DNA from: Elymus sibiricus | Lineage: Eukaryota; Streptophyta; Magnoliopsida; Poales; Poaceae | Direction: 5' to 3' | NCBI GenBank assembly: GCA_039707655.1 | Contig: CM077676.1 | Span: 241,818,866 to 241,882,865 of the forward strand | Length of the DNA stretch: 64,000 nucleotides | Part shown: in pieces, positions 33,586 to 44,887 of the stretch | How the letters are laid out: each line of letters starts with the position of its first letter | Numbering within the stretch: position 1 is the stretch's first letter | Notes under the pieces: generated by a model | What the model was told of the DNA's origin: nothing | Databases searched by the model: none | What the model saw: the letters and a program-made list of their open reading frames with translations, nothing else | Made by a program: the position numbers and the translations under genes

Positions 33586-35573
33586 ACTCTTCTTGTATAC
33601 TCCCAAGAGTATGTACTCCCATACCCTTGCTAGTTCCCGCAGAGAAAAAAAAAGACTAGTTGATATTTGTCGGTTAGTTTTGTTTTGTTTGAGAGGAGTA
33701 TCTCGGTTAGTTGGATGCCAACAAACTCCTAAAACGAAGGATCAGTGGCCTACACACGAACAAAAAGTGGTCCCGTCTCTCAAAATCTGCACATATCGTC
33801 CGTATAGCTAGCTAACCGAAAGACCACTTAAGCGAAGAAGTACATTTTCTCGCTTGTTTTCTCTCCGTGCATGTTTTTTAGGGGTATCTCTCCGTACATG
33901 TAGTATATGCTTATTTAGTGAAGCAATAGTAACCACAGAATTTAATATACTACTTAGCATCCGATTTGAAGTATATATACTACTCAATCTTGTTAGAAGT
34001 ATGTATAGTGATTTCTGGACGTGGAGTCTAAGTGTAATGTCTATGTATCTTCCACACAATTGTACACTGCTTATTTATAGTAGTATATACACTATCTATG
34101 TTTTGAAAAAGTACAAACTGTAAATTTTTAACAAGTATATACTGCACTTCTTATGAGTATATACCTTTTTGGGTTTTTTTAATGCCATATTTTGAAGAAG
34201 TGTATACTTTCTATTCTTTAGTGAGTATATGTTGAACGAGTATGTATAAATGAAATAGTATGTCTACATGACCCTCAGAATAAAGAGTTATATTGCTACA
34301 TGTAGTATATTTCAGTATATCACTCACACGGAGCAATTAAATATCGTTTAACTTTCGTATCATTTGTGAACTTGCGTGTATATTTTTAGCGAGGTGATCT
34401 ATATTATTTTTGTCACCTTCCGCGTACTAAAATTTTAAAACGTCAGATACAAAATTTCTGTGATGGAGAAAACCTTACCTTTCGTGATGGAATATATACC
34501 AAATTTTCATGATGAAGTATACACCCCTTTTTACAAAAGTCGTATACAACTTTTTGTGGGAAGTATATACCCCTATTCTTTTGCGGTAAGGGAAGTATAT
34601 ACCCTTGTTGTGAAATAAACACTAGTTTAGAAACATTATAGCTCATTAAAAAAGAAGTACAAACTAAAATGAAGTATACACCCTTGTTTTGAATATGGAT
34701 AATTTCCACCTTAGGTAATAAAAAAATAACAAGACTGACACTATGTGCGTGCATCACATTTACAGCAGTCAACATCCATGTAGTGTTTTCATTCAAGCAT
34801 CTTGGTTCATGGCCAATCCTTCCGTATACAGACAACAATACATTCCAGACTCAGAGTCCCTTGCGCATCGTGTAGGTGAAGCCGCCGTGAGGGAAAGAAA
34901 ATAGATCTACTAGGCATGCCTTGCACCGAGAAGACATGGACCGACTGGCGTATCCCAGCTCGCGTTAACTTCCGATTCAGATGAGCTGCAGATCCATCAT
35001 GGATAGGATATACATAAATTAGCAGTCCAACAATGGACGTAGGTAGTTATAGCATGCATGCATACGTAGAAATCAGACTAGGGACATGATCAATGCTGAT
35101 TGGAGATTAGAGAACATGCATACCAAGCGTTTTGTCGTCGGCCGCGTGAAGTGAGGCGATATACCGATGACCTAACATTCTGCACGCATGTGAAAATTGA
35201 TTTGTACCAGTTCCCAGGTGATGAGCAGGTTCGGGTGGTGTCTTGGTCCATCGTCCTCGTCGGCCCGCCGGCCGACGCATCTCGTCTTCAACCTCTAACC
35301 TTCATGGACTGTATATCGCCCTCGGTTTTAACCGGCCACCAGGCACATGTTGCCTTTGTCGTTAACGAGCAGCCTGACGCATCTCGATCATCTGTTTGTT
35401 GTGGTTGTTACGTCTAGGCTTTGTTATTAAGATAAACATGGTTTATCCTCCCTTCAATACGGAACAGCTTTCAAGCTCGGGTCCACAGAATTAATTATGC
35501 AAATAATAAAAGCTAAGCGGATGCCAAAACTGAACGCATCGGGGACTAGGAGTATGTAGGAGTACTAACCCAT

Positions 35574-35577
<4 letters not shown>
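33584..35577. mobile_element. Long Micron-like element C between two (TA)n arrays
   Basis: The left end (33584-33625: GTATACTCCCAAGAGTATG then TACTCCCATAC) and, reverse-complemented, the right end (GAAAATGGGTTAGTACTCC at 35577 inwards) match the termini of element A, and both ends abut (TA)n. The interior is rich in AAGTATATACCC-type words (34450-34700) and also contains a less AT-rich stretch (about 34860-35410) with no recognised origin. At nearly 2 kb it is much longer than its neighbours. No transposase is seen. Confidence 0.5.

Positions 35578-35626
<49 letters not shown>
35578..35626. repeat. (TA)n microsatellite between Micron-like elements C and A
   Basis: Uninterrupted AT/TA dinucleotides over 49 bases. 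Confidence 0.95.
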
Positions 35627-35628
<2 letters not shown>

Positions 35629-36000
35629 AAAATGGCTATGTACTCCTGGGAGTACGTACTCCCACTGCTCATATACCACATAAATGAATATTTTATACCT
35701 CTTTATTATTTTTAATATACTTCATTAATAATTATTAGATACCCCAAAATGAGTTTCACGAAAAAAAATCATGTGAGTCTATATATTTTTAAAGGTTTAC
35801 GTATATACTGATTTGTTCGTACATGAAAAAGGTAAATTACAAAAAGTATGTCGCAAATGATATTTTTTTCACAAAACTCGTATTGGGGTATCTTAGAATA
35901 TTTAATGAAGTATATTGAAAATGATAAAAAGGTATAATCAATGTGTATATGAGGTATATTGAAGATGGGAGTACATACACCCAGGAGTACAGAAAAGTAG

Positions 36001-36002
<2 letters not shown>
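35627..36002. mobile_element. Micron-like MITE A inserted in (TA)n
   Basis: 376 bases with terminal inverted repeats: left ATGTACTCCTGGGAGTACG then TACTCCCA, right (reverse complement) CTGTACTCCTGGGTGTATG then TACTCCCA. It is bounded directly by TA arrays on both sides. The interior is AT-rich with no ORF of note. It shares subterminal blocks such as TTTATTATTTTTA and GATACYCCAAAAYGAGTT with element B. Confidence 0.7.

Positions 36003-36078
<76 letters not shown>
36003..36078. repeat. (TA)n microsatellite between Micron-like elements A and B
   Basis: Uninterrupted AT/TA dinucleotides over 76 bases. Confidence 0.95.
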
Positions 36079-36081
<3 letters not shown>

Positions 36082-36450
36082 AAATACATTCTACTACCGG
36101 GTGTAGTTACACCCATATCTCATATACTACCATGTGGTAGTATATATACTACTTTATTATTTTTAGTATGTTCATATACTATATCTAAGATACTCCAAAA
36201 CGAGTTATGTGAAAAAATTGCATGTAAGCCCATGTTTTTATCATATTTGTGAAATACGTACATATTTGTACGTAAAATGGAGTATGATCAAAATATGGTA
36301 CATACGACCTATAAAATAGTATATATACTACCCAAACATTCTTACATACTACATACTACACGTACGTACTCTCCAATATAATAGATACTACCTACAACGT
36401 ACGAAACCAAAGTGGGAGTAACTACATCCGGTAGTAGGGAAAATTTGTCC
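36079..36450. mobile_element. Micron-like MITE B inserted in (TA)n
   Basis: 372 bases with terminal inverted repeats: left CTACTACCGGGTGTAGTTAC then ACCCA, right (reverse complement) CTACTACCGGATGTAGTTAC then TCCCA. It is bounded by (TA)n on both sides. It is homologous but clearly diverged from element A, so the two are separate subfamilies rather than a recent tandem duplication. Confidence 0.7.

Positions 36451-36516
<66 letters not shown>
36451..36516. repeat. Compound (TA)n(GT)n microsatellite
   Basis: TA run 36451-36473 passing into a GT run to 36516. Confidence 0.95.
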
Positions 36517-36520
<4 letters not shown>

Positions 36521-36668
36521 AATTTCTAATAAAAACTATGCAATAATTTATTTGTGTTATCCAGGACAAAAATACTTCATTGACTTTTATGTCATGTCTA
36601 ATTGTACGAGTATTGGACACTTGTACAAATCATGTGTGATGATAAAGCAAAGGGATATGATTAGGTGT

Positions 36669-37432
36669 TGTACAGGAAGTTCCAACATCATATTGGGCCC
36701 AACATAAGTCAGAGACCAATTTCCCAGGTTTTGGTTTCATATTCAGACTCCACAGACACACCTGACTTCAGACGGCTCTAACTTTTGCATCTGGACTCCG
36801 AATAGGGTGAATCTTCTTTTGTTAGAAAGCTTATCTCGTGGAATTTCCAACACAAATGGATTAACCTTCAAATTCGCCCCGAGCGTGGAGATATCACCGA
36901 AATGGTCCGACGTTGCTGCAGAATTCGAGTCAAACTACAAGTCAAAAGGTGTTGCGTCACTTGGGCCATTGGCCTTGTACGACCTAGGGTTGGTTTTTGG
37001 CTGCCTTGAGACATGCGTCCACCCCCTTGGCCGCCACCCCTTAGTCCTATATAAGTAGGTCAATCCCCCAGCGTTTTTCTTGGGTTTTGTTTAGATTAAA
37101 GTTTATCACAGTTGCAACTCGCATACTTCGTTTGTGTCCAACGATCGGGCCGAGACGTTTCAGAACACCACTTTCATCAATAAAGCTTTCATCTTAACTC
37201 ACAATATCCAGATTGCAATCTTAGTTCTTGCTTGTTCTTCGTTTGCGTGCAGGAATTAGACCCTCGTGGTCAGGTTGATCGTGCTCCGACATGGTCAATA
37301 ATCTCTCGGAGTTGGTTTAGAGATTGCTAAGGCATGACGTCTTCACACATTCGTAGTCGGATCATCAAAGTCTACTCCACCGAAAATGATAGTTATCATC
37401 TCATTGAAAGACGGACACCTTTGCCTCTATCA
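36669..37432 (+). repeat. LTR with adjacent partial iMet PBS
   Basis: The sequence from TGTACAGGAAG to CCTCTATCA is followed two bases later by TGGTATCAG (37435-37443), the start of a tRNA-iMet PBS. A TATA box (CCTATATAAG) lies at about 37055-37064. The rest of the element is cut off by the insertion at 37447. The left boundary is inferred from the TG start. Confidence 0.55.
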
Positions 37433-37446
37433 AGTGGTATCAGTTT

Positions 37447-37971
37447 TGTAACGCCCCGGTCATAGCCACCGGTTCCCGGCCGTTACACCTAGCGGGATCT
37501 AGACTATCCCCACAAGACCAACACTAGTCTTTTCTGTGCACTTTGTCCTCACTCGTGCGCACTCGGAAGCAACTTCCCGGTCTGTCACCCATCCTCAAAT
37601 CGCGCCAAGCCAAGCACGCTTACCTTTGGAGTTCTTTGCGAATGAGCTCCCAGAAAATAAGGAATTCCTTGTTGATATGAGTAGTTTATCATTCCTATTA
37701 AGCCAGGCTCTCACATACACCCTCACTCAAAGGAACCGACGTCCTCATCGGCCCATCAGGAACGTTCCCTCTTGGCACACGTATCTGCGTCCAGTACGGC
37801 ACATGTGCCATGTCGTGTGCCACAACAGGCCACACGCGCCATGCGCCACATGCCCGCGCACCTGACCCGGACATGTCTGTGTAACCACGAGGGTTAGCTC
37901 TGATACCAATTGTAACGCCCCGGTCATAGCCATCGGTTCCCGGCAGTTACACTTGGCGGATCTAGACTATC
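37447..37971 (-). mobile_element. TRIM-like short LTR element, minus strand, split by the Athila-like element
   Basis: The word TGTAACGCCCCGGTCATAGC starts two direct repeats at 37447 and 37911, which stay similar for about 58 bases until the second is cut by the insertion at 37972. Immediately left of the second copy, minus strand 37908 leftwards reads TGGTATCAGAGC, a perfect iMet PBS. Only 464 bases separate the two repeat starts, too short for a coding element, so it fits a terminal-repeat retrotransposon in miniature. Confidence 0.6.
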
Positions 37972-39333
37972 TGATGAGTGATATTTTACACTCATTTCAC
38001 CTTTGTTTAAACTGAGATATTTCATTTAAAAAGAGATATTCGTTCTGATATTATCACTAATGGCTAATAAGTGCAAGTGATTCCACAAATCCTCTCTTTG
38101 ATGTGTTTCCATAGGAAATGGGCTAAAAAGGGAAGAAATCACGTGTGGGAATGGAAAGGAAGGAGAATGGAGGAAGAAAGAATCAACAGGAGACATTTCT
38201 GCGAAATCAGTACAAAAGATGGCGTTCCATATGGGCGCACGTGCCCGTATGAGCGCCCGTATGGCGTGGCAACCGAGGCAGATCGTCCACCTGTACAACT
38301 TTTATAAAGGGGACCCCATCGAAATGTCAACAGAACGAGCACGGGGAGGGCGTCATCAGCAGCCAGAACACCTTCATCATCCTCTTCATCCACAAACCCT
38401 AGCCGCCGCCATTTCCATCTCCATAGCCACCATCATCACCATAGTGCTTCCTCATCTAGTTCATACTTGTAATCGTGCATCGCACAAGGCATCCATTGTA
38501 AGACATATTTGCAATCAATCTATATCCAAGATGTGTTCTTCAATGTTTTCTTCTCGCGATCTGATCTCCATGTGTGAGTAGTCCGGTAAGGTATGGGTTG
38601 AGGTATGAGCCTTGCAACCCTTTGTATTTGTTGTGGGGACCAATGGAAGGGCTTTGAAATAACGTCCCGTATGTGTGAAATAAAATTGTTCCGTAGATGT
38701 CTCTTGTCTTATCCGCGATCTTCATCCCTGCAGGTACCCAGGATCATGGAGATCGAGCACCGGTGAGGCCAGGAGCAAGGAGACCGTGAAGTGTTACACC
38801 GAACACCGGTGACAGTAAGGTTTAGTAGGGGTAACATGGATCATATCCTTGGGGATATATGAGGTGTAGTCATTAAATGCCCAAAGCTCTTGTCTGATTT
38901 CATTATCTTAATTATCGAGGCAACCCCGCGCGACGGATAGGGCCTGCGGTAGGACAACTGATTCTTGATGCAGGACTCATGCCGGTCAAGATGTTATTTG
39001 GACACATCCCCCACTTCGACCCGTAACAAGCACATCTCGATGGGTGACTTCCAGCGCACAAATTAAGATCATATCTGGTCCCAACACAAATACATGGTTG
39101 TAAGCATTAAGACCTCATACCCGTACCTCTTTTTATTATAAGTGTTTGAATTACTATTTGCTTGCTTGATCCGGTCAAAAGCTGGATTTAACACTTTGAC
39201 AAAAGCTTGCTAGAGACCATCGCTTCAAGGAAATCTTCCTCTCATGGGTTCGATAACCCAAGGTCACCTTTGGGGAAATAGGTGCGGGATACACTTTTCT
39301 GTTCTAATACCGGATCAATCAAAGGAGGTATCA
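37972..39333 (+). repeat. 5' LTR of the Athila-like element
   Basis: From TGATGAGTGATATTTTACAC to GGAGGTATCA, 1362 bases, inserted after CTATC (37967-37971) inside the TRIM. It carries one copy of the ACGGGCGC..GCGCCCGT palindrome unit at about 38218-38270 that is tandemly repeated in the interior. Confidence 0.7.
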
Positions 39334-39343
39334 AGCCCTTTTT

Positions 39344-39363
39344 CAGGCGCCATTGCCTGGGAG
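39344..39363 (+). other. Primer-binding site, diverged tRNA-Asp type (Athila-like element)
   Basis: CAGGCGCCATTGCCTGGGAG, a mutated form of TGGCGCCGTTGCCGGGGA, starts ten bases after the LTR. Confidence 0.65.
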
Positions 39364-39502
39364 GAGTTTGGTATTCCTAGTCTTTGTGTTTAGAGTTTTT
39401 GTTAAAGTTAATTTTTAGTTTTTTTTACTTTTTCTGTTTCTAGTTTAAGTTTAATTTTTGTTGCAAGTCTTGTCAGTTGAGAAAAAAACCAAAAATATTA
39501 CT

Positions 39503-40051
39503 ATGGCTCGTAATCTTGGGAGTTTTGCTACTCCCAGCAATAACTTCATGCGTGAACCTATAGCACAACCTGAGGTTGTAGCCGCTGAGTATGAGATCAA
39601 ACCGTACTTAGTTTCCATGGTTCAACAAGACCAATTTGGAGGCTCTGCTTCTGAGGATGCCGGTATGCACTTGCATAATTTTACTAAATTGTGCAACATG
39701 ACACGCATTAAAGATTATAGCCCCGACGCTCTGAAATTGCGTCTATTTCCTTTCTCTCTGAAAGGAAAAGCTAAGGAATGGCTTCTAGCTCTACCTATAG
39801 GTAGTATTACTTCTTGGGCTGATTGTTGCAGTAAATTTTTATCTAATTTTGTCCACCTACAAAGATTATGCAATTACGTTCTTAGATTACATGTTTCAAG
39901 CAGGAAGAACGTGAGCCACTAGTGCTTGCGTGGGATAGAATGAAAGAAGCTATAAGGAATTGTCCCAATCATGGAATGGAGGAATGGTTAATCCTTCATA
40001 TGTTTTATAATGGTTTAAATCACATGTCAAAAACTATGCTTGATATAGCTG
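39503..40051 (+). pseudogene. Athila-like gag, N-terminal part (split by insertion)
   Basis: Starts at ATG 39503 (MARNLGSFATP). It contains an Athila-type gag core: DQFGGSASEDAGMHLHNF, LRLFPFSLKGKAKEWLLALP and GSITSWADCCSKFL. A frameshift near 39850 and a TAG in the shifted frame break it. After the frame change it reads EEREPLVLAWDRMKEA ... WLILHMFYNGLNHMSK up to 40051, where the Sabrina-like element 2 interrupts (TSD AGCTG). The protein resumes at 52240. Confidence 0.8.
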
Positions 40052-40924
40052 TGATGTCTACTATGCAACTTTTATTCTTGTAGACTACGTTGGGCCTCCA
40101 AGCGTAGAGTTTTGTAGGACAGCAGCAAATTTCCCTCAAGTGGATGACCCAAGGTTTATCAATCCGTGGGAGGTGTAGGATGAAGATCGTCTCACTCAAA
40201 CAGCCCTGCAAGCAAATACAAGCAATCTCTTGTGTCCCCAACACACCCAATACAATGGTAAATTGTATAGGTGCACTAGTTCGGCGAAGAGATGGTGATA
40301 CAAGTGTAGTATGGATAGTAGATATAGGTTTTTGTAATCTAAAATATTAAAAACAGCAAGGTAGCAAGTAATAAAAGTGAGCACAAACGGTATTGCAATG
40401 CTTGGAAACAAGGCCTAGGGTTCATACTTTCACTAGTGCAATCTCTCAACAGTGCTAACATAATTGAATCATATAACAATCCCTCAATGTGCGACAAAGA
40501 ATCACTCCAAAGTTCCTAGCAAACGGAGAACATAAGAAGAAACTGTTGTAGGTAGCAAAACCACCTCAAAGTTATCCTTTCCGATCAATCTATTGAGCCA
40601 TCCCTATAAGTGTCACAAACAACCCTAGAATTCGTACTAAAATAACACCATATGATACGCATCAATTAACTCTAATGTCACCTAGATACTCCAATGTCAC
40701 CACAAGTATCCGTGAGTCAATTATTCGATATGCATCAAGCAATTTCAGATTCATAATATTCAATCCAACACAAAGAACTTCAAAGAGTACCCCAAAGTTT
40801 CTATCGGAGAAAGTAGGATGAAAATGTGCATCAACCCCTATGCCTAGATTACCCCAATGTCACCTCGGGAATCCACAATTTGATTACCAAAACATACATC
40901 AAGTGACTCAATAGAATACCCCAT

Positions 40925-41788
40925 TGATGAGGATATATTCTATGAATACGATGATTCTAATTGTCTCAGCTGGAAGGAAATATTAAGCCTAGCCAATGAT
41001 GAACAACAGGTGAATTCTCTCTTAGTTGATAATGCCAATTATTTTGATGAGAGCTTTATACTGCCTAAATCCTTGTGTGTATGTGTCATTAGGTACATTG
41101 GAGAGGAAGGCATGGCGCAAGGAGCAACTTGGGGCAAGAAGGAGAGCAAGGAGGCAATGCAGCTGAGCTGGGAGGAGGCTTCTGCAATTCCCAGGGCGGT
41201 AGTACCGCCCACCCCAGCGGTAGTACCGCTTGAGGCGGTACTACCGCCCCTACTACCGTGAAAACTACTGGCATCTTTTGACGCTAACCGGTAGTAGAGC
41301 GGTACTGAAGCGGTAGTACCGCTTGGAGCGGTAGTACCGCATGACATCAGCGGTACTACCGTGCTGCCTGCGCGCAGAGTTTCGGGCTGACAGCCCATGT
41401 ACCCCTTCGATCTATCTTAGGATATAAATACTCTTCCTTAGGGTTAGTTAGAGTTAGACCACGTTTAAGATAAACCCTAGTTCATGAGATTGCTTGTAAG
41501 CATTCATCTTGAATCCTCATCACCAATTCGTATCGATCTGGTGATTATATACTGCAAGTCAAGTGTGATCTGCTGTTCCATTGGGAATTAGTATATTGCA
41601 ATTCTAACCGTTCGTGGTCGACGGCTGCGTGCGCAAGTGTGTGACGTTGTGAATATCCAAAGGGTTGAGACCTTTTGCATTGGCATCAGGGATCAAGCGA
41701 GGGAGAGTTCATCGGCGACATACAAGTTATCCTACACCATCATCATCACCACCGCCGCTTACTGAGAAGATCGGGACACCCCATATCA
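40925..41788 (+). repeat. 5' LTR of the young non-autonomous element
   Basis: TGATGAGG ... CCCATATCA. The U3 carries at least five GCGGTAGTACCGC palindromes or their complement between 41197 and 41360, just upstream of a TATA box (GGATATAAATAC, about 41419-41430). Confidence 0.92.
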
Positions 41789-42718
41789 TCTTGGTATCAG
41801 ATTTCCAGTGTTGCCTCGGTAAGCATCCACCAAATCATCCGTAGATTAGTTGTTTTTCATCCTATCCAGAAAAAGCCTCACAAAAATATTAGGGTTCTTA
41901 GTTGTTTGCCATAGCCTAGATTGCATCGTAGATTGGTTTTAGTTGCTGGTCGTTGTGTCTTTCTTTTTGCGTCGCTTTGCCTTCGAATCGATTGATTTTA
42001 GTTTCCATCGTAGCTTGCATCGTAGATTGGCTTTTGTTTCGATCCATTATCCTGTTTTGCAAATTCCAATCCATAGCCACAGCCTGTCTACACAAAGGTG
42101 TTAGGAACTTACCCACGAGACTAGTTTCCGCTCTACAGGCTGCTCATATAGGTTTTGGTGCTTTGCAAAAACTCGACGTGATCCAAGAACAGTCGCCGCT
42201 GCCTGCGATCTATTGTGGCTGAAAAAAAAAAAAAAAAAAAAACAGAAACAACGAAAAGAAAGATAGAATCAGTGGCCGGAAGTTGTTGCTATCTATTGCA
42301 TTGTTGGAGTTTTATCGTGCGATTGTGCACTAGTAGAATTGAGCAATCTTGTGCCTGTTTACTTTGAGCATTGCTAGTGTCTCTCGAGTGCATTGCACCA
42401 CATCTTGTTTTATAGTTGCTTTGCCACATTTTTCTCCACCGTGTGTGTTTCCTGGGGTGTTGTCACACGATCAGCACTAGGACTTGTCTTCGGTGTAGAT
42501 AGGATACCATACCTAGCTCCACCATATAATCCTGCTCTGTCGTGTGATTGCTCTCATACCCGGGTATTCACTTCATCACATCCGTGCATTAGTCATCCAT
42601 CTGAACGGGTAAGCATTACTATTCACTTTGGAACGGTAAGATTTCCTTTTCTTGTCAGTTTTTGAGTGAGTTGTGAGAGTACACCATATACATCTGCTAT
42701 ACTTTTTATGTACTAATA
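41789..42718 (+). other. Leader region of the young element
   Basis: 930 bases between PBS and ORF with no long ORF. It contains a 21-base A run at about 42222-42242, and near 41918-42040 the phrase CATCGTAGATTGG occurs twice. It could hold the packaging and dimerisation signals. Confidence 0.5.
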
Positions 42719-44887
42719 ATGGTGAATCCTCTCAAGGACAAGCCATTACCATTACAGTTTTTGTGCAGTGATGCATTCTGGGAGGAGGAAGATCTTGGTG
42801 TACATCCTGATTCAGGTTTGTTCCACTTTACTGCAGACATCGAAGGTAGACCTGCTGCAGTGATCCTTGATAATTATTCTCTCACAAACTTGGTCAGTAT
42901 TGATGTTGTTAACAAGCTACAGTTGCGTAAATATACCAAACTTGTGCCATATACGTTAGCTGCTTATGATGAGGCATTTCCAATTACTCATCGTGCTTAT
43001 GTTCCTATCACCATTTATGGCTACACTGTTAGCATGCGCTGTGATGTCCTTCCTAGCACACTTAATTGTTGTCACGTTTTGTTGGGAAAACCTTGGTGTG
43101 ATAAGCATAAGGTTAAATTTGATAGTGCTCAGACCGATCCTGTATTCTTTTGGAATAATAAGCACACTTGGTTAGCACATACACGACTTAAGGATTTTCA
43201 GAAGGTTAGACGTCAAAATCTCTGTCCACCTGTTATTCCCATAGTTAATAATGAGCATTTGCGTGATCACACAATCTTGGGAGTACATGTTAATGAGACA
43301 AGTCAGGTTTCACCTAACGTAATCATGTCTACTCCTCGTGTTGTTTCTTGTGATATCCAGGTTGCTTTTGAAGAAAGGGAGCCATCTGTTGTACAACCTA
43401 TGCTCCCAATTGCTCCTAGTGTTGTGTCTTCTGATGTGCAGGTTGTTTTTGAAGAAAGGGAGCAGCATGTCGTACAACCTGAATCACCACTTGCGCAAGC
43501 TTTTCTAGTACCTGCTACATCTCAGGAGATTGACATTGATACTGGTACTACTTTTGAGCTGCAACCAGCCAATGAGGCATTCAGTGAGTCTATTCCTTTG
43601 CTGGTTGATTCTTGTGCGTTGATCAGTCCAAATATTTCAGCACCATGTGATACTTTGCTAAATTCAAATTCTGATCATGTGGTACTGATAACACATAACG
43701 AACTACTTACTAGAATACCACCCGTTGATATTGTGTATTCCATCCTGCTCAATGAACCTATTAGTTTGCGTAGTGCTATGAAGAAGATTTCTGAAATTTC
43801 ACATCTAAATTCTAGCACATATGCCTATAGTTTCACTTTTCATTTAATTGGTGAATATAGCATGACTGATACTTTTCTGGTGGATCACATATGCATTACC
43901 TGTGATAGGATTGCTGATTTGACACTTGCTGTTTTGCATCCTATATGCTATGTGACAAAATCATTGTGTTGTGGGACGGTCGCTCATTTTCATGAGAATA
44001 TGAAATATCATTATGTTCTAGTTGATTTCTTGCGGCCAACAAAAATTTCAGCTATGTTGGGTTGTTCTGATCTTGCTATAACCGAATGTAATCCATTGTG
44101 GTTGTCCCAACACCTGTTGCATTTATATGCTACTGCTATAGACTTCACTTTTATTTGCAAACTGAGTTGCATCTTACCCGCTGCGTGTAGTGCTCGTGAA
44201 CATACCTACGTTTGTTCTATATATCAGCGTGGCACAGTTGAAGCATGGTATCCAATATATGTACCTTTGCATATTTTGGACTGGTTTGACCTTGCTTATA
44301 GCACATTTGATCATCGATCTTCTGTGAGGACTTTGGACTTAATACTAAACAATAAGACATTGTACATGTGTGTTCCTCCTTCTGGTCATGACTATATGAA
44401 CTTCACTTATACTTGCAATTTAAGTTGCATATTGCATACTGGGCATCTTTTTCATGACAACAAAAATGATACAACACGTTATCTATACATATATTATGCG
44501 TACACGTTGTTCTTTTTGTTTCTGCCATTTTCAGCTTACCCAAAGCCGAGGACGGCTTTTCTTGAAGAAAGGGAGGATGATGAGGATATATTCTATGAAT
44601 ACGATGATTCTAATTGTCTCAGCTGGAAGGAAATATTAAGCCTAGCCAATGATGAACAACAGGTGAATTCTCTCTTAGTTGATAATGCCAATTATTTTGA
44701 TGAGAGCTTTATACTGCCTAAATCCTTGTGTGTATGTGTCATTAGGTACATTGGAGAGGAAGGCATGTCGCAAGGAGCAACTTGGGGCAAGAAGGAGAGC
44801 AAGGAGGCAATGCAGCTGAGCTGGGAGGAGGCTTCTGCAATTCCCAGGGCGGTAGTACCGCCCCACCCCAGCGGTAGTACCGCTTGA
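42719..44887 (+). CDS. 722-residue ORF with degenerate retropepsin-like domain, no polymerase
   Basis: Intact from ATG 42719 to a stop at 44885-44887 inside the 3' LTR. Residues about 35-150 resemble plant retroelement aspartic protease: GRPAAVILDNYSLTNLVSI corresponds to the active-site loop (usual D-S/T-G replaced by D-N-Y) and HVLLGKPWCDKHKVKFDS to the conserved LLGRPW strand. A repeated phrase QVAFEEREPSVVQP / QVVFEEREQHVVQP follows near residues 220-260. Later come repeats TFICKLSCILPAA / TYTCNLSCILHTG, and a hydrophobic stretch YIYYAYTLFFLFLPFSAYP near residue 600. The last ~100 residues are encoded across the purine tract and LTR. No RT, RNase H or integrase. Role unknown; perhaps a gag-like or accessory product needed in cis. 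Confidence 0.7.
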   Translation: MVNPLKDKPLPLQFLCSDAFWEEEDLGVHPDSGLFHFTADIEGRPAAVILDNYSLTNLVSIDVVNKLQLRKYTKLVPYTLAAYDEAFPITHRAYVPITIYGYTVSMRCDVLPSTLNCCHVLLGKPWCDKHKVKFDSAQTDPVFFWNNKHTWLAHTRLKDFQKVRRQNLCPPVIPIVNNEHLRDHTILGVHVNETSQVSPNVIMSTPRVVSCDIQVAFEEREPSVVQPMLPIAPSVVSSDVQVVFEEREQHVVQPESPLAQAFLVPATSQEIDIDTGTTFELQPANEAFSESIPLLVDSCALISPNISAPCDTLLNSNSDHVVLITHNELLTRIPPVDIVYSILLNEPISLRSAMKKISEISHLNSSTYAYSFTFHLIGEYSMTDTFLVDHICITCDRIADLTLAVLHPICYVTKSLCCGTVAHFHENMKYHYVLVDFLRPTKISAMLGCSDLAITECNPLWLSQHLLHLYATAIDFTFICKLSCILPAACSAREHTYVCSIYQRGTVEAWYPIYVPLHILDWFDLAYSTFDHRSSVRTLDLILNNKTLYMCVPPSGHDYMNFTYTCNLSCILHTGHLFHDNKNDTTRYLYIYYAYTLFFLFLPFSAYPKPRTAFLEEREDDEDIFYEYDDSNCLSWKEILSLANDEQQVNSLLVDNANYFDESFILPKSLCVCVIRYIGEEGMSQGATWGKKESKEAMQLSWEEASAIPRAVVPPHPSGSTA

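Noticed and set aside
35100..35417. 105-codon ORF inside Micron-like element C
   Set aside because: No domain, and its start context and codon use give no support; kept only as possible captured sequence.
33460..36140. ORFs encoding long YIYIYI repeats on both strands
   Set aside because: They are translations of (TA)n microsatellites, not genes.
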